Shown here piece by piece: positions 1 through 5,467 of a DNA stretch of 17,713 bases. The stretch is from JBMNTU01 sp050945895 (GTDB taxonomy: Bacteria > Bacillota > Clostridia > Christensenellales > Christensenellaceae). Under the pieces are notes generated by a model. It saw only the letters and a program-made list of their open reading frames with translations. It was not told the DNA's origin and made no database searches. The DNA is taken from contig JBMNTU010000042.1 in assembly GCA_050945895.1 (NCBI GenBank), positions 1 to 17,713 of the forward strand, written 5' to 3'. Every line of letters starts with the position of its first letter. Position 1 is the first letter of the stretch. Both the position numbers and the translations under genes were made by a program.

Positions 1-45
1 TTGATTGATTCTTTTCCAAAATCATTATATCAAGTGTGTATCTGT

Positions 46-74
46 GGGAGGCGCCTTCTGGACGCCTCCCTTTT
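46..74 (+). terminator. Intrinsic terminator of an upstream gene outside the window
   Basis: An 8-bp perfect stem, GGGAGGCG (46-53) paired with CGCCTCCC (63-70), has a 9-base loop and is followed by TTTT (71-74). The T-run is on the plus-strand side and there is no A-run on the other side, so it most likely ends a plus-strand transcript entering from the left. The gene it serves is not visible. Confidence 0.75.
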
Positions 75-256
75 GCCAATGATTATTTTACACTAAGGGT
101 ATGCATTCACTATGGCTGCAGATGTTGCGTTTTTTGAGACTTACATGCATCATGATCATACTGCAAATCTGAAAGCAGCAAGCGCATATAAAAGAAAATC
201 GCCTTGTTTAACGATTGCACTCGAGCAATCCAGATTCAAATGTTTGACGCGGGTAT
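75..256. other. Intergenic stretch with no recognisable gene
   Basis: I see no credible coding region, RNA gene or promoter between the left-hand terminator and the tRNA terminator. The only structure is a small inverted repeat, GATTGC (213-218) with GCAATC (225-230) around a 6-base loop. It has no T-run and no assignable role. A 67-codon minus-strand reading frame here runs through the tRNA and is not a gene. Confidence 0.6.
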
Positions 257-290
257 AAAAAAATCGCGAACCACCATCGGTAATTCGCGA
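257..290 (-). terminator. Intrinsic terminator of the tRNA-Leu unit
   Basis: Read on the minus strand, a 7-bp stem TTCGCGA/TCGCGAA (290-284 with 270-264) encloses a 13-base loop. It is followed immediately by seven T (263-257). A smaller GCGGG/CCCGC hairpin (299-314) lies between this terminator and the tRNA 3' end. Together they end the tRNA transcript. Confidence 0.85.
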
Positions 291-314
291 ACTAGGCTGC
301 GGGTACTTGCCCGC

Positions 315-400
315 TGGTGCGGTCGGAGGGACTTGAACCCTCACGTTCTTTGAACACATGATCCTTAGTCATGCCTGTCTGCCAATTCCAGCACGACCGC
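315..400 (-). tRNA. tRNA-Leu, anticodon AAG, with encoded CCA
   Basis: The minus strand folds into a complete class II tRNA. The 7-bp acceptor stem is GCGGTCG/CGACCGC, with discriminator A at 318 and encoded CCA at 317-315. The D-arm has the GG pair. The anticodon stem CATGA/TCATG holds the loop CTAAGGA, with U33, anticodon AAG and G37. A long variable arm (GTTC-AAA-GAAC) and the T-arm GAGGG-TTCAAGT-CCCTC complete it. The long variable arm and the AAG anticodon make it leucine, reading CUU. A34 is uncommon in bacterial Leu tRNAs and would be expected to be edited to inosine by a TadA-like deaminase. It has its own promoter and terminator, so it appears to be a one-gene unit. Confidence 0.93.
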
Positions 401-436
401 AAGCGATTTTTTGCCAGCAAATCGCCAGCAAAAATT

Positions 437-466
437 ATTATAGTACACCTTGTGCAGCAAAGTCAA
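437..466 (-). promoter_or_regulatory. Sigma-A promoter for tRNA-Leu
   Basis: On the minus strand, TTGACT (466-461) is followed after 18 bases by a perfect TATAAT (442-437). Transcription would start near 430, about 30 bases before the tRNA. That short leader holds two copies of TTGCTGGC spaced 11 bases apart (on the plus strand GCCAGCAA at 413-420 and 424-431). The promoter sits just after the stop codon of the minus-strand membrane protein gene, and no terminator separates the two. Confidence 0.75.
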
Positions 467-484
467 TAAAAACATGAAAATGTA

Positions 485-1300
485 TTATTTCTTTTTATTG
501 TGGTAGCGCTGCATCCGGGAGCCTACCTTTTTGTCTGTACTCTGATTTCCATAAGTGTTGATATAGGTGGTCTCCGGCTGGGAGATTTCTTCATGTGCAA
601 ACCCCGTACTTGCGGGCGGCTGTGTGTACTGAGAAATATCCATACCAGATGGAATGAATTTTCTTGTTTTTTCTTCGTAAGCATTGAGCTCGTCGGGCGA
701 CGGGGGGGTGTTTTGGGGATGCATAGTATAGCGCGAAACATCCTCTTTGTACTCCGCAGGGATTTCCACATCTGCTAGCGCAGAGGGCTCGTCTGAGGCC
801 TGGTCGGGCAAAACAGGTAAAACTTCTTCTTCTATGGGCTTGCCAAGGTCTGCGTCAATATCGGAAGCGTTCGCATCACTTGAAGGCGTAGGCTGTACAG
901 CAGCTTCCCCTGGTTGGAAACTTTGCTGCGGTTCGGGTGTTTGCACGGGGCTGGGAGCAGTATGTACAATGGCAGATTCTTTTTTGATTTCGTCCAGCGT
1001 AACCCCCTTATAGGAAAGCTGTTTCGCCTGGACCTTCTTACCTTTGTTGAACCGGACGACAAGCACGACGATCAGGACAATTATAACGGCAATAATCACA
1101 ATTCCCAGAACAATGAATTTCAAAAATTCGGGATTGCCGCCATAAAGGCCGGAAAAGTAGTCGGCCATCTCGGAAGTTGACACTAAAAAAGAAGATGAGC
1201 CCGCGGGCGGCAAGCCGGATGGCGCATAGGCCAGGGTAGGCGTAAAAACGGAAAGCATCAATACAGAAACCAACACAACAATAAAACAAATCTTTTTCAA
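485..1300 (-). CDS. Unrecognised single-span membrane protein with acidic Pro/Ser/Thr-rich tail
   Basis: A 271-residue protein of no family I recognise. It starts with TTG (1300-1298), preceded by a GGGGGG run about 9 bases upstream; no better start is seen. Residues 1-26 form a signal peptide (MKK, a hydrophobic core, a likely cut after TLAYA). Residues 27-61 form a short extracytoplasmic part. Residues 62-83 are a very hydrophobic Ile/Val/Leu membrane segment, followed by the basic stop-transfer RFNKGKK. Residues 90-271 are a low-complexity, probably disordered cytoplasmic tail rich in Pro, Ser, Thr, Glu and Asp with a basic end (RMQRYHNKKK). The tail has two related motifs, DVSRYT (187-192) and DISQYT (221-226), each followed by prolines. 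It is divergent from ribU. The composition supports a real coding frame, but no function can be assigned; a scaffold or anchor role would be a guess. Confidence 0.8.
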   Translation of the reverse strand: MKKICFIVVLVSVLMLSVFTPTLAYAPSGLPPAGSSSFLVSTSEMADYFSGLYGGNPEFLKFIVLGIVIIAVIIVLIVVLVVRFNKGKKVQAKQLSYKGVTLDEIKKESAIVHTAPSPVQTPEPQQSFQPGEAAVQPTPSSDANASDIDADLGKPIEEEVLPVLPDQASDEPSALADVEIPAEYKEDVSRYTMHPQNTPPSPDELNAYEEKTRKFIPSGMDISQYTQPPASTGFAHEEISQPETTYINTYGNQSTDKKVGSRMQRYHNKKK

Positions 1301-1330
1301 ATCAACCGGCCCCCCGTATCTATAGATGAA

Positions 1331-1377
1331 TTACATTTTAATGTAACAATTATATAACAATGCATGAACGAATGCAA
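1331..1377 (-). promoter_or_regulatory. Sigma-A promoter with overlapping palindrome for the membrane protein gene
   Basis: On the minus strand, TTGCAT (1377-1372), a 17-base spacer and a perfect TATAAT (1354-1349) form a good promoter. Transcription should begin near 1342. The inverted repeat TTACATT-TT-AATGTAA (1331-1346) lies directly over that start point, a position typical of a repressor operator. The regulator is unknown. The promoter is back-to-back with the ribU promoter. Confidence 0.6.
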
Positions 1378-1397
1378 AAGAATTTGTTGTTGAGGAA

Positions 1398-1426
1398 TTG
1401 ACAACCGGTTGTTTTGTGATTATAAT
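1398..1426 (+). promoter_or_regulatory. Consensus sigma-A promoter for ribU
   Basis: A perfect TTGACA (1398-1403), an exact 17-base spacer and a perfect TATAAT (1421-1426). Transcription should begin near 1433, giving a leader of about 210 bases that carries the FMN riboswitch and attenuator. Such a strong promoter fits a gene controlled mainly by termination in its leader. Confidence 0.9.
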
Positions 1427-1448
1427 AACAATATCAAAAAGTGAATAA

Positions 1449-1575
1449 GTCTTCGGGGCAGGGTGAGAAACCCGACCGGCAGTATAGTCTGCGAGCCTTA
1501 GTAATAGGGTTGATATGGTGCAATTCCATAACCGACAGTAATGGCATGTTTTGCTAAGTCTGGATGGGAGAAGAA
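1449..1575 (+). ncRNA. FMN riboswitch (RFN element)
   Basis: The conserved RFN core is present in order. It begins TCTTCGGGGCAGGG (1450-1463), then CCCGACCGGC (1471-1480), then CTGCGAGCC (1489-1497). It continues with the TGATATGGTG/CAATTCCATAACCGACAGT arm (1511-1539) and ends AGTCTGGATGGGAGAAGA (1557-1574). The closing stem P1 pairs TCTTC (1450-1454) with GAAGA (1570-1574). RFN elements bind flavin mononucleotide and shut down riboflavin synthesis or uptake genes. Here the element precedes a riboflavin transporter gene and a terminator hairpin, so high FMN is expected to favour early termination. Confidence 0.95.
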
Positions 1576-1597
1576 TACAAGCAGTTCCAATATGTGT

Positions 1598-1636
1598 ATT
1601 TCCGAAGCAGTTCGCTTTTGGAAATATTTTTATTTT
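1598..1636 (+). terminator. Attenuator terminator of the FMN riboswitch
   Basis: ATTTCCGAAGC (1598-1608) pairs with GCTTTTGGAAAT (1614-1625), with one G-U pair and one bulged T, around the loop AGTTC. The U-rich tract ATTTTTATTTT follows (1626-1636). The ribU Shine-Dalgarno GGAGG begins at 1637, so the off-switch sits directly against the ribosome binding site. This is the probable expression platform of the riboswitch. I did not find an obvious antiterminator pairing by eye. Confidence 0.75.
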
Positions 1637-1646
1637 GGAGGGTTCT

Positions 1647-2258
1647 ATGAATCAGGAACTACAGAAAAAGAGTTTTTTCACGACTAGGAATCTCACTTCA
1701 ATGGCCGTCATGGCTGCGCTGGCGGTCGTGTTAGTATCGCTTATCCATTTCCCGCTGTTGCCTGCGGCGCCGTTTATGGAATATGACCCTGGCAACATAC
1801 CGCTTTTCATTGTTGCCTTTGCCTTTGGCCCGGTGCCCGGATTCGTTTTGACAGTGATTGTTTCTGTTATCCAGGGCGTTACGGTGAGCGCAAGCTCGGG
1901 TATCATAGGAATCATCATGCACATTGCGGCGACGGGGACGGCAATGCTGGTTGCCGGCAGCATATATAAGCGCAATAAAACAAAGAAAAACGCTGTGCTC
2001 TCTTTGGTTTTGAGTGTGCTTACGATGACAGGTGTCATGGTTATAATGAACCTGATTTTTACACCGATTTTTATGGATGTACCAATAGAAACGGTCGTGG
2101 GCATGATCGTGCCAATCATCCTGCCTTTTAACCTGATTAAGGCAAGCCTCAACGCGGTTATTGCATTTGCGCTGTACAAAACAGTTGGCAAGCTGTTTAA
2201 GGACAACTGGGCAAGAAAGAGAGCAAAAGAACTCGAGCCCAGCGAACAGGAACAATAA
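1647..2258 (+). CDS. ribU: RibU, riboflavin-specific substrate-binding protein of an ECF transporter
   Basis: A 203-residue membrane protein that captures riboflavin for an energy-coupling factor importer. The shared ATPases and EcfT that complete the transporter are not in this window. The sequence is mostly hydrophobic helices. It includes the family stretch PFMEYDPGNIPLFIVAFAFG near residue 43 and a C-terminal helix ending in a charged tail. The length matches the family (about 190-210). I chose ATG 1647 because GGAGG at 1637-1641 lies 5 bases upstream. An in-frame ATG at 1551 lies inside the riboswitch and would give an unrelated 32-residue extension. The FMN riboswitch upstream agrees with riboflavin as substrate. 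A terminator follows, so it is a single-gene unit. Confidence 0.93.
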   Translation: MNQELQKKSFFTTRNLTSMAVMAALAVVLVSLIHFPLLPAAPFMEYDPGNIPLFIVAFAFGPVPGFVLTVIVSVIQGVTVSASSGIIGIIMHIAATGTAMLVAGSIYKRNKTKKNAVLSLVLSVLTMTGVMVIMNLIFTPIFMDVPIETVVGMIVPIILPFNLIKASLNAVIAFALYKTVGKLFKDNWARKRAKELEPSEQEQ

Positions 2259-2276
2259 AAGGAAAAACTACATGCA

Positions 2277-2305
2277 ACAGTCCGGCGTCTGCCGGACTGT
2301 TTTTT
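2277..2305 (+). terminator. Intrinsic terminator after ribU
   Basis: A perfect 10-bp stem, ACAGTCCGGC (2277-2286) with GCCGGACTGT (2291-2300), has a GTCT loop and is followed by TTTTT (2301-2305). It separates ribU from the next gene. Confidence 0.93.
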
Positions 2306-2316
2306 ATATGCGCGTA

Positions 2317-2325
2317 TGGTACAAT
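2317..2325 (+). promoter_or_regulatory. Extended -10 promoter for the PatB/MalY-type gene
   Basis: TG (2317-2318), one base, then TACAAT (2320-2325) forms an extended -10 element. No good -35 is present, because the expected position falls in the ribU terminator. Transcription would start near 2332, just before the Shine-Dalgarno GGAGGG at 2341-2346. Confidence 0.55.
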
Positions 2326-2350
2326 ATACAAAAAAACAGCGGAGGGATGT

Positions 2351-3529
2351 ATGGCATACGATTTTTCAACGGTGGTGAACCGAAAGGGGTCGGGCTCAGT
2401 CAAATGGGCGGAGATGCTTGGTAAAAAAGAAAACGTGAAGGACGGTATTGTGCCTCTTTCGGTTGCGGACATGGAATTTAAGATAGCACCGGAAATTTCG
2501 GAAGGCTTGGCGGAATATGCAAGGCAGGCAATTGTTGGCTACAGCGCACCGGAGGAGCCATATTTTGCATCCGTAATAAACTGGATGCAAAAGCGGCATG
2601 GATACCAAGTTGAAAAAGACTGGATCGTACCGTCTCCGGGTGTTGTGACCGCGCTTTTTGCCGCGGTGCAGGCGTATACCCGGCCGGGGGATGGTGTTAT
2701 CATTATGACGCCGGTATATTATCCGTTCTATATGGCAGTGGAGCGGGCAAACCGACAGCTTGTGGAAAATCCAATGGTAAATACGAACGGCATCTACACC
2801 GTCGATTTTGAGGACCTGGAAGAAAAAGCAAGCAGGAAGGACGTAACTATGCTGATCCTTTGCAGCCCGCACAATCCGGTGGGAAGGGTGTTTAGCAGCA
2901 AAGAGCTGGAAAAAATTGCAAAAATTTGCCTTGCAAACGATATCTTGATGGTCGTTGATGAAATCCACCACGATCTGGTTATGCCGGGGCATACGCATAC
3001 TGCTTTCGGTAGTCTGGGGAACGAAATTGCCGATCGGTGTGTTATTTGTACGGCCCCCAGCAAAACCTTCAATCTTGCGGGGCTGCAGGCATCCAATATT
3101 ATCATAAAAAATGAACAACTGCGCAGGAAGTTTAAAAACATACTGGAGAGCATAGGATTTTTTACGCTGAACGCCTTTGGTATAAAGGCTTGCGAGCTTG
3201 CATATAGCGTGGGCGGAAAGTGGCTTGATGAGTTAATACCCGTATTGGATGCCAACAGGCAATTGGTGGAGGATTATGCCAAAGCTTATATTCCGAAAAT
3301 GAAAGTTTCGAAGCTGGAAGGTACCTATTTGCAGTGGTGCGATTTGCGCTTTCTTAATCTGGATGAAAAAAAGCTGGAGCAAAAAATGATTTCTGCCGAT
3401 CTATTTTTCGACGAGGGATATATTTTTGGAAAGGAAGGAAGCGGGTTTGAGCGCATCAACATTGCCTGCCCGAAGGATGTACTGCAAAAAGCGCTGGAAC
3501 GGTTGAAAGCTGCAACACACACAATTTAA
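2351..3529 (+). CDS. patB: PLP-dependent C-S lyase/aminotransferase of the MalY/PatB family
   Basis: A 392-residue fold-type I PLP enzyme. Relatives (Bacillus PatB, E. coli MalY) cleave the carbon-sulfur bond of cystathionine or cysteine conjugates, giving a thiol, pyruvate and ammonia. Visible features are the family opening VPLSVADMEF (34-43), the PLP-contacting PHNPVG (173-178, Asn175), VVDEIHHDLV (201-210, Asp203 for the PLP ring nitrogen), and SKTFNLAGLQ (237-246) with Lys238 as the Schiff-base lysine. MalY/PatB share the VDEIHHD and SKTFNLAGL patterns, which sets them apart from general aminotransferases. ATG 2351 follows GGAGGG after 4 bases; an ATG at 2347 is out of frame. The length is normal. 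The exact substrate cannot be read from the sequence. The stop codon overlaps that of the facing gene. Confidence 0.85.
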   Translation: MAYDFSTVVNRKGSGSVKWAEMLGKKENVKDGIVPLSVADMEFKIAPEISEGLAEYARQAIVGYSAPEEPYFASVINWMQKRHGYQVEKDWIVPSPGVVTALFAAVQAYTRPGDGVIIMTPVYYPFYMAVERANRQLVENPMVNTNGIYTVDFEDLEEKASRKDVTMLILCSPHNPVGRVFSSKELEKIAKICLANDILMVVDEIHHDLVMPGHTHTAFGSLGNEIADRCVICTAPSKTFNLAGLQASNIIIKNEQLRRKFKNILESIGFFTLNAFGIKACELAYSVGGKWLDELIPVLDANRQLVEDYAKAYIPKMKVSKLEGTYLQWCDLRFLNLDEKKLEQKMISADLFFDEGYIFGKEGSGFERINIACPKDVLQKALERLKAATHTI

Positions 3530-4614
3530 AATCGTTCGATAGAAGCGTAGCACTCCATATGTGCGCCGCAGCGCAAAATGCAGGAGTATTCCGGAACGAG
3601 CGATTTGATATACGCAGGGATGTCGTATATATCATCATATTTGTGATAAACACAAATAGCAAGCTCCGGACAGTGTTTTGAAATCGTGTCCCGCATTCCG
3701 TCTAGTGCAGAAATCTCGAAGCCTTCTATATCCAGCTTGATGCAAAGCTTGCCTTGCGGACGGATGGCGAGGGAATCGATCGTAACGGTTTTTGCCTGAA
3801 TGGAACCGCTGTTTGCCAGCGCTGCATTGTCGGCCGATTTTTGGTCGTCCAGGTAATATGCCCAAGAACGGTCGGCCAGCCCAGCATTGTAGAGATGGCA
3901 GATGTTCGCTATTCCTGCCTTTTCAATCGTTTCTGTCAATGCAGAAAAATTGTTTTTATCCGGCTCAAAAGCGTGGACTTGCTTTAGAAGGCCAGGATAT
4001 TTTCGAACCATTGGAACAATGCTGTCTCCGGTGTATGCGCCGCCGTCGATATAGGTAATAGCAGGAAAATGCTGCAGCGAAAGGCCGGGCGCGTCCCAAT
4101 AATCGAAATAGGGCGTCAAATTTTCTACCAGCAAGTAAGGAACAATTCCGCCGTCGTGCATGCTTCGCAGCAGCGCCAACAGGGAAAGCTCGTTTTGCGT
4201 GCGTTCGTCGCCTGCGTAAAACGGGGCGGCTTCTTCCGGCGTGCGGAGATTGCTAGTACCCGAAATAAACGGCGACCGGTCTTCAAAAACATAGGCCGGG
4301 TTGCAAAGGTCCGCTTTTTGCATATAGCCGTATACGTCTCTAAAGGATTGTGTGCAAATGACAACAGGCACATCACTTGTTTTATCCAATATTTTGGGCG
4401 GGTGCACCGGAATATTGAAAATGGTACGTGCTTGCAAATCTTTATCGCTGTCAATAAAAGCCGCAACGCGGCCCGATAATCCGTAGTTTTGCAACCAGGA
4501 ATAGCAATGCAGCCCGCAAACGCCTGCTCCCCAAAGGAAAAATTTTTCGGGCGGCGAGGAAATGAAACGGTTGATTTCCCGTTCGATTTTTTGTACAGCA
4601 GGGGTATATTGCAT
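3526..4614 (-). CDS. FkbM-family SAM methyltransferase with N-terminal Rossmann-like domain
   Basis: A 362-residue two-part protein. Residues 25-75 contain FFLWGAGVCG and then AAFIDSD, a nucleotide-binding Rossmann pattern like that seen in sugar- or nucleotide-modifying enzymes. Residues 185-330 are an FkbM-type methyltransferase. SAM motif I is YIDGGAYTGDS (188-198), the acidic loop is HAFEPDKNNF (214-223), and KLDIEGFEISAL (293-304) is the family signature. FkbM proteins usually O-methylate sugars or polyketides; the acceptor here is unknown because no glycan or secondary-metabolite genes are nearby. ATG 4614 follows AAAGGA after 7 bases. It has its own promoter. It converges on the PatB/MalY-type gene, overlapping by 4 bases (3526-3529), with no terminator visible between them. 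Confidence 0.85.
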   Translation of the reverse strand: MQYTPAVQKIEREINRFISSPPEKFFLWGAGVCGLHCYSWLQNYGLSGRVAAFIDSDKDLQARTIFNIPVHPPKILDKTSDVPVVICTQSFRDVYGYMQKADLCNPAYVFEDRSPFISGTSNLRTPEEAAPFYAGDERTQNELSLLALLRSMHDGGIVPYLLVENLTPYFDYWDAPGLSLQHFPAITYIDGGAYTGDSIVPMVRKYPGLLKQVHAFEPDKNNFSALTETIEKAGIANICHLYNAGLADRSWAYYLDDQKSADNAALANSGSIQAKTVTIDSLAIRPQGKLCIKLDIEGFEISALDGMRDTISKHCPELAICVYHKYDDIYDIPAYIKSLVPEYSCILRCGAHMECYASIERF

Positions 4615-4648
4615 ATTCTGGTCCTTTCGATTTTTAGCAATTATCAGA

Positions 4649-4677
4649 ATTATACTGTGCTTTCATTCATCTGTCTA
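4649..4677 (-). promoter_or_regulatory. Sigma-A promoter for the FkbM-family gene
   Basis: On the minus strand, TAGACA (4677-4672) lies 17 bases before a perfect TATAAT (4654-4649). This gives a start near 4642 and a leader of about 28 bases. It is back-to-back with the two-component operon promoter. Confidence 0.75.
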
Positions 4678-4714
4678 TAATACAAAATAAAAATGGTGCC
4701 AGTCATCTCAAATA

Positions 4715-4736
4715 GTTCATTTTCGGTTCATATAAT
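4715..4736 (+). promoter_or_regulatory. Promoter and possible response-regulator repeats for the two-component operon
   Basis: A perfect TATAAT (4731-4736) has no recognisable -35. In its place are two GTTCAT hexamers, 4715-4720 and 4726-4731, separated by 5 bases, so 11 bases apart start to start. Activators of the OmpR/PhoB family bind such helical-turn-spaced direct repeats, and promoters that depend on them often lack a good -35. Autoregulation by the downstream regulator is an inference. Confidence 0.45.
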
Positions 4737-4792
4737 GTGGTAAGATTAGTATTAGGACAAATAGACGATAAAACTGTACACAGGAGACGATA

Positions 4793-5467
4793 ATGGCAAA
4801 TATACTGGTTGTGGATGATAATAAAAACCTACGAAAACTGATGAAAATACACCTAAACCAGGCGGGGTTCGATGTTTATGAAGCGGAGGACGGCGAAGAA
4901 GCGCTGGAAGTGATCGATGAAACGCCCATTCACCTGATGGTGGTGGATATCATGATGCCCGTTATGGATGGCTACGAGTTGACTGGCGAGTTGCGTGGGG
5001 CCAACATGTCTATTCCGGTGCTCATGGTAACGGCAAAGGAAACCATTGCCGATAAAAAAAGGGGATTCGAGCTGGGCGCGGACGACTATATGGTAAAGCC
5101 TGTGGATATGGACGAGCTTGTGCTACGGGTGAACGCACTGCTGCGGCGTGCACAGATTGTCAGCGAACACAAAATGACGATTGGCAGCGTGGTTCTTGAT
5201 TCGGATGCAATGGCGGTTATCCGTGACGGGCAATCTGTAACGTTGCCTCAAAAAGAGTTTCAGGTATTGTATATGCTGCTCTCTTACCCGCAAAAAATCT
5301 TTACGCGGCAAAACCTGATGGACGAGATTTGGGGATATGAAAGCGAGACGGACCCACGTACGGTGGATGTGCACATCAAACGGCTGCGGGAAAAATTTTC
5401 GGATGTACACGAATTCGAAATTATTACAGTGCGCGGTTTGGGATATAAGGCGGAAAAGTATGCATGA
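4793..5467 (+). CDS. OmpR/PhoB-family response regulator
   Basis: A 224-residue DNA-binding regulator. Residues 1-118 are the receiver domain: acidic pocket Asp8-Asp9 (VVDDN), phosphoacceptor Asp52 (VVDIMMP), Thr80 (VMVTA) and Lys102 (VKPVD). Residues about 125-222 are the winged-helix domain, with LPQKEFQVLYML and the recognition-helix region DPRTVDVHIKRLREKF, ending in the usual VRGLGYK. Its length is typical. ATG 4793 follows AGGAG (4782-4786) after 6 bases. The stop overlaps the kinase start as ATGA, so the two proteins are translationally coupled and surely partners. The target genes cannot be read from the window; the family includes regulators of phosphate, cell wall and envelope stress. 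Confidence 0.95.
   Translation: MANILVVDDNKNLRKLMKIHLNQAGFDVYEAEDGEEALEVIDETPIHLMVVDIMMPVMDGYELTGELRGANMSIPVLMVTAKETIADKKRGFELGADDYMVKPVDMDELVLRVNALLRRAQIVSEHKMTIGSVVLDSDAMAVIRDGQSVTLPQKEFQVLYMLLSYPQKIFTRQNLMDEIWGYESETDPRTVDVHIKRLREKFSDVHEFEIITVRGLGYKAEKYA

Noticed and set aside
156..359. A 67-codon minus-strand open frame ending in the intergenic region.
   Set aside because: It starts inside the tRNA-Leu gene and passes through its terminator.
1551..1646. An upstream in-frame ATG giving RibU 32 more residues.
   Set aside because: It lies inside the FMN riboswitch, lacks a ribosome binding site, and the extension is unlike the family; GGAGG fits ATG 1647.
1652..2255. Minus-strand open frames of 184 and 174 codons opposite ribU.
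   Set aside because: RibU on the plus strand has the riboswitch, ribosome binding site and family sequence; the opposite frames have none of these.
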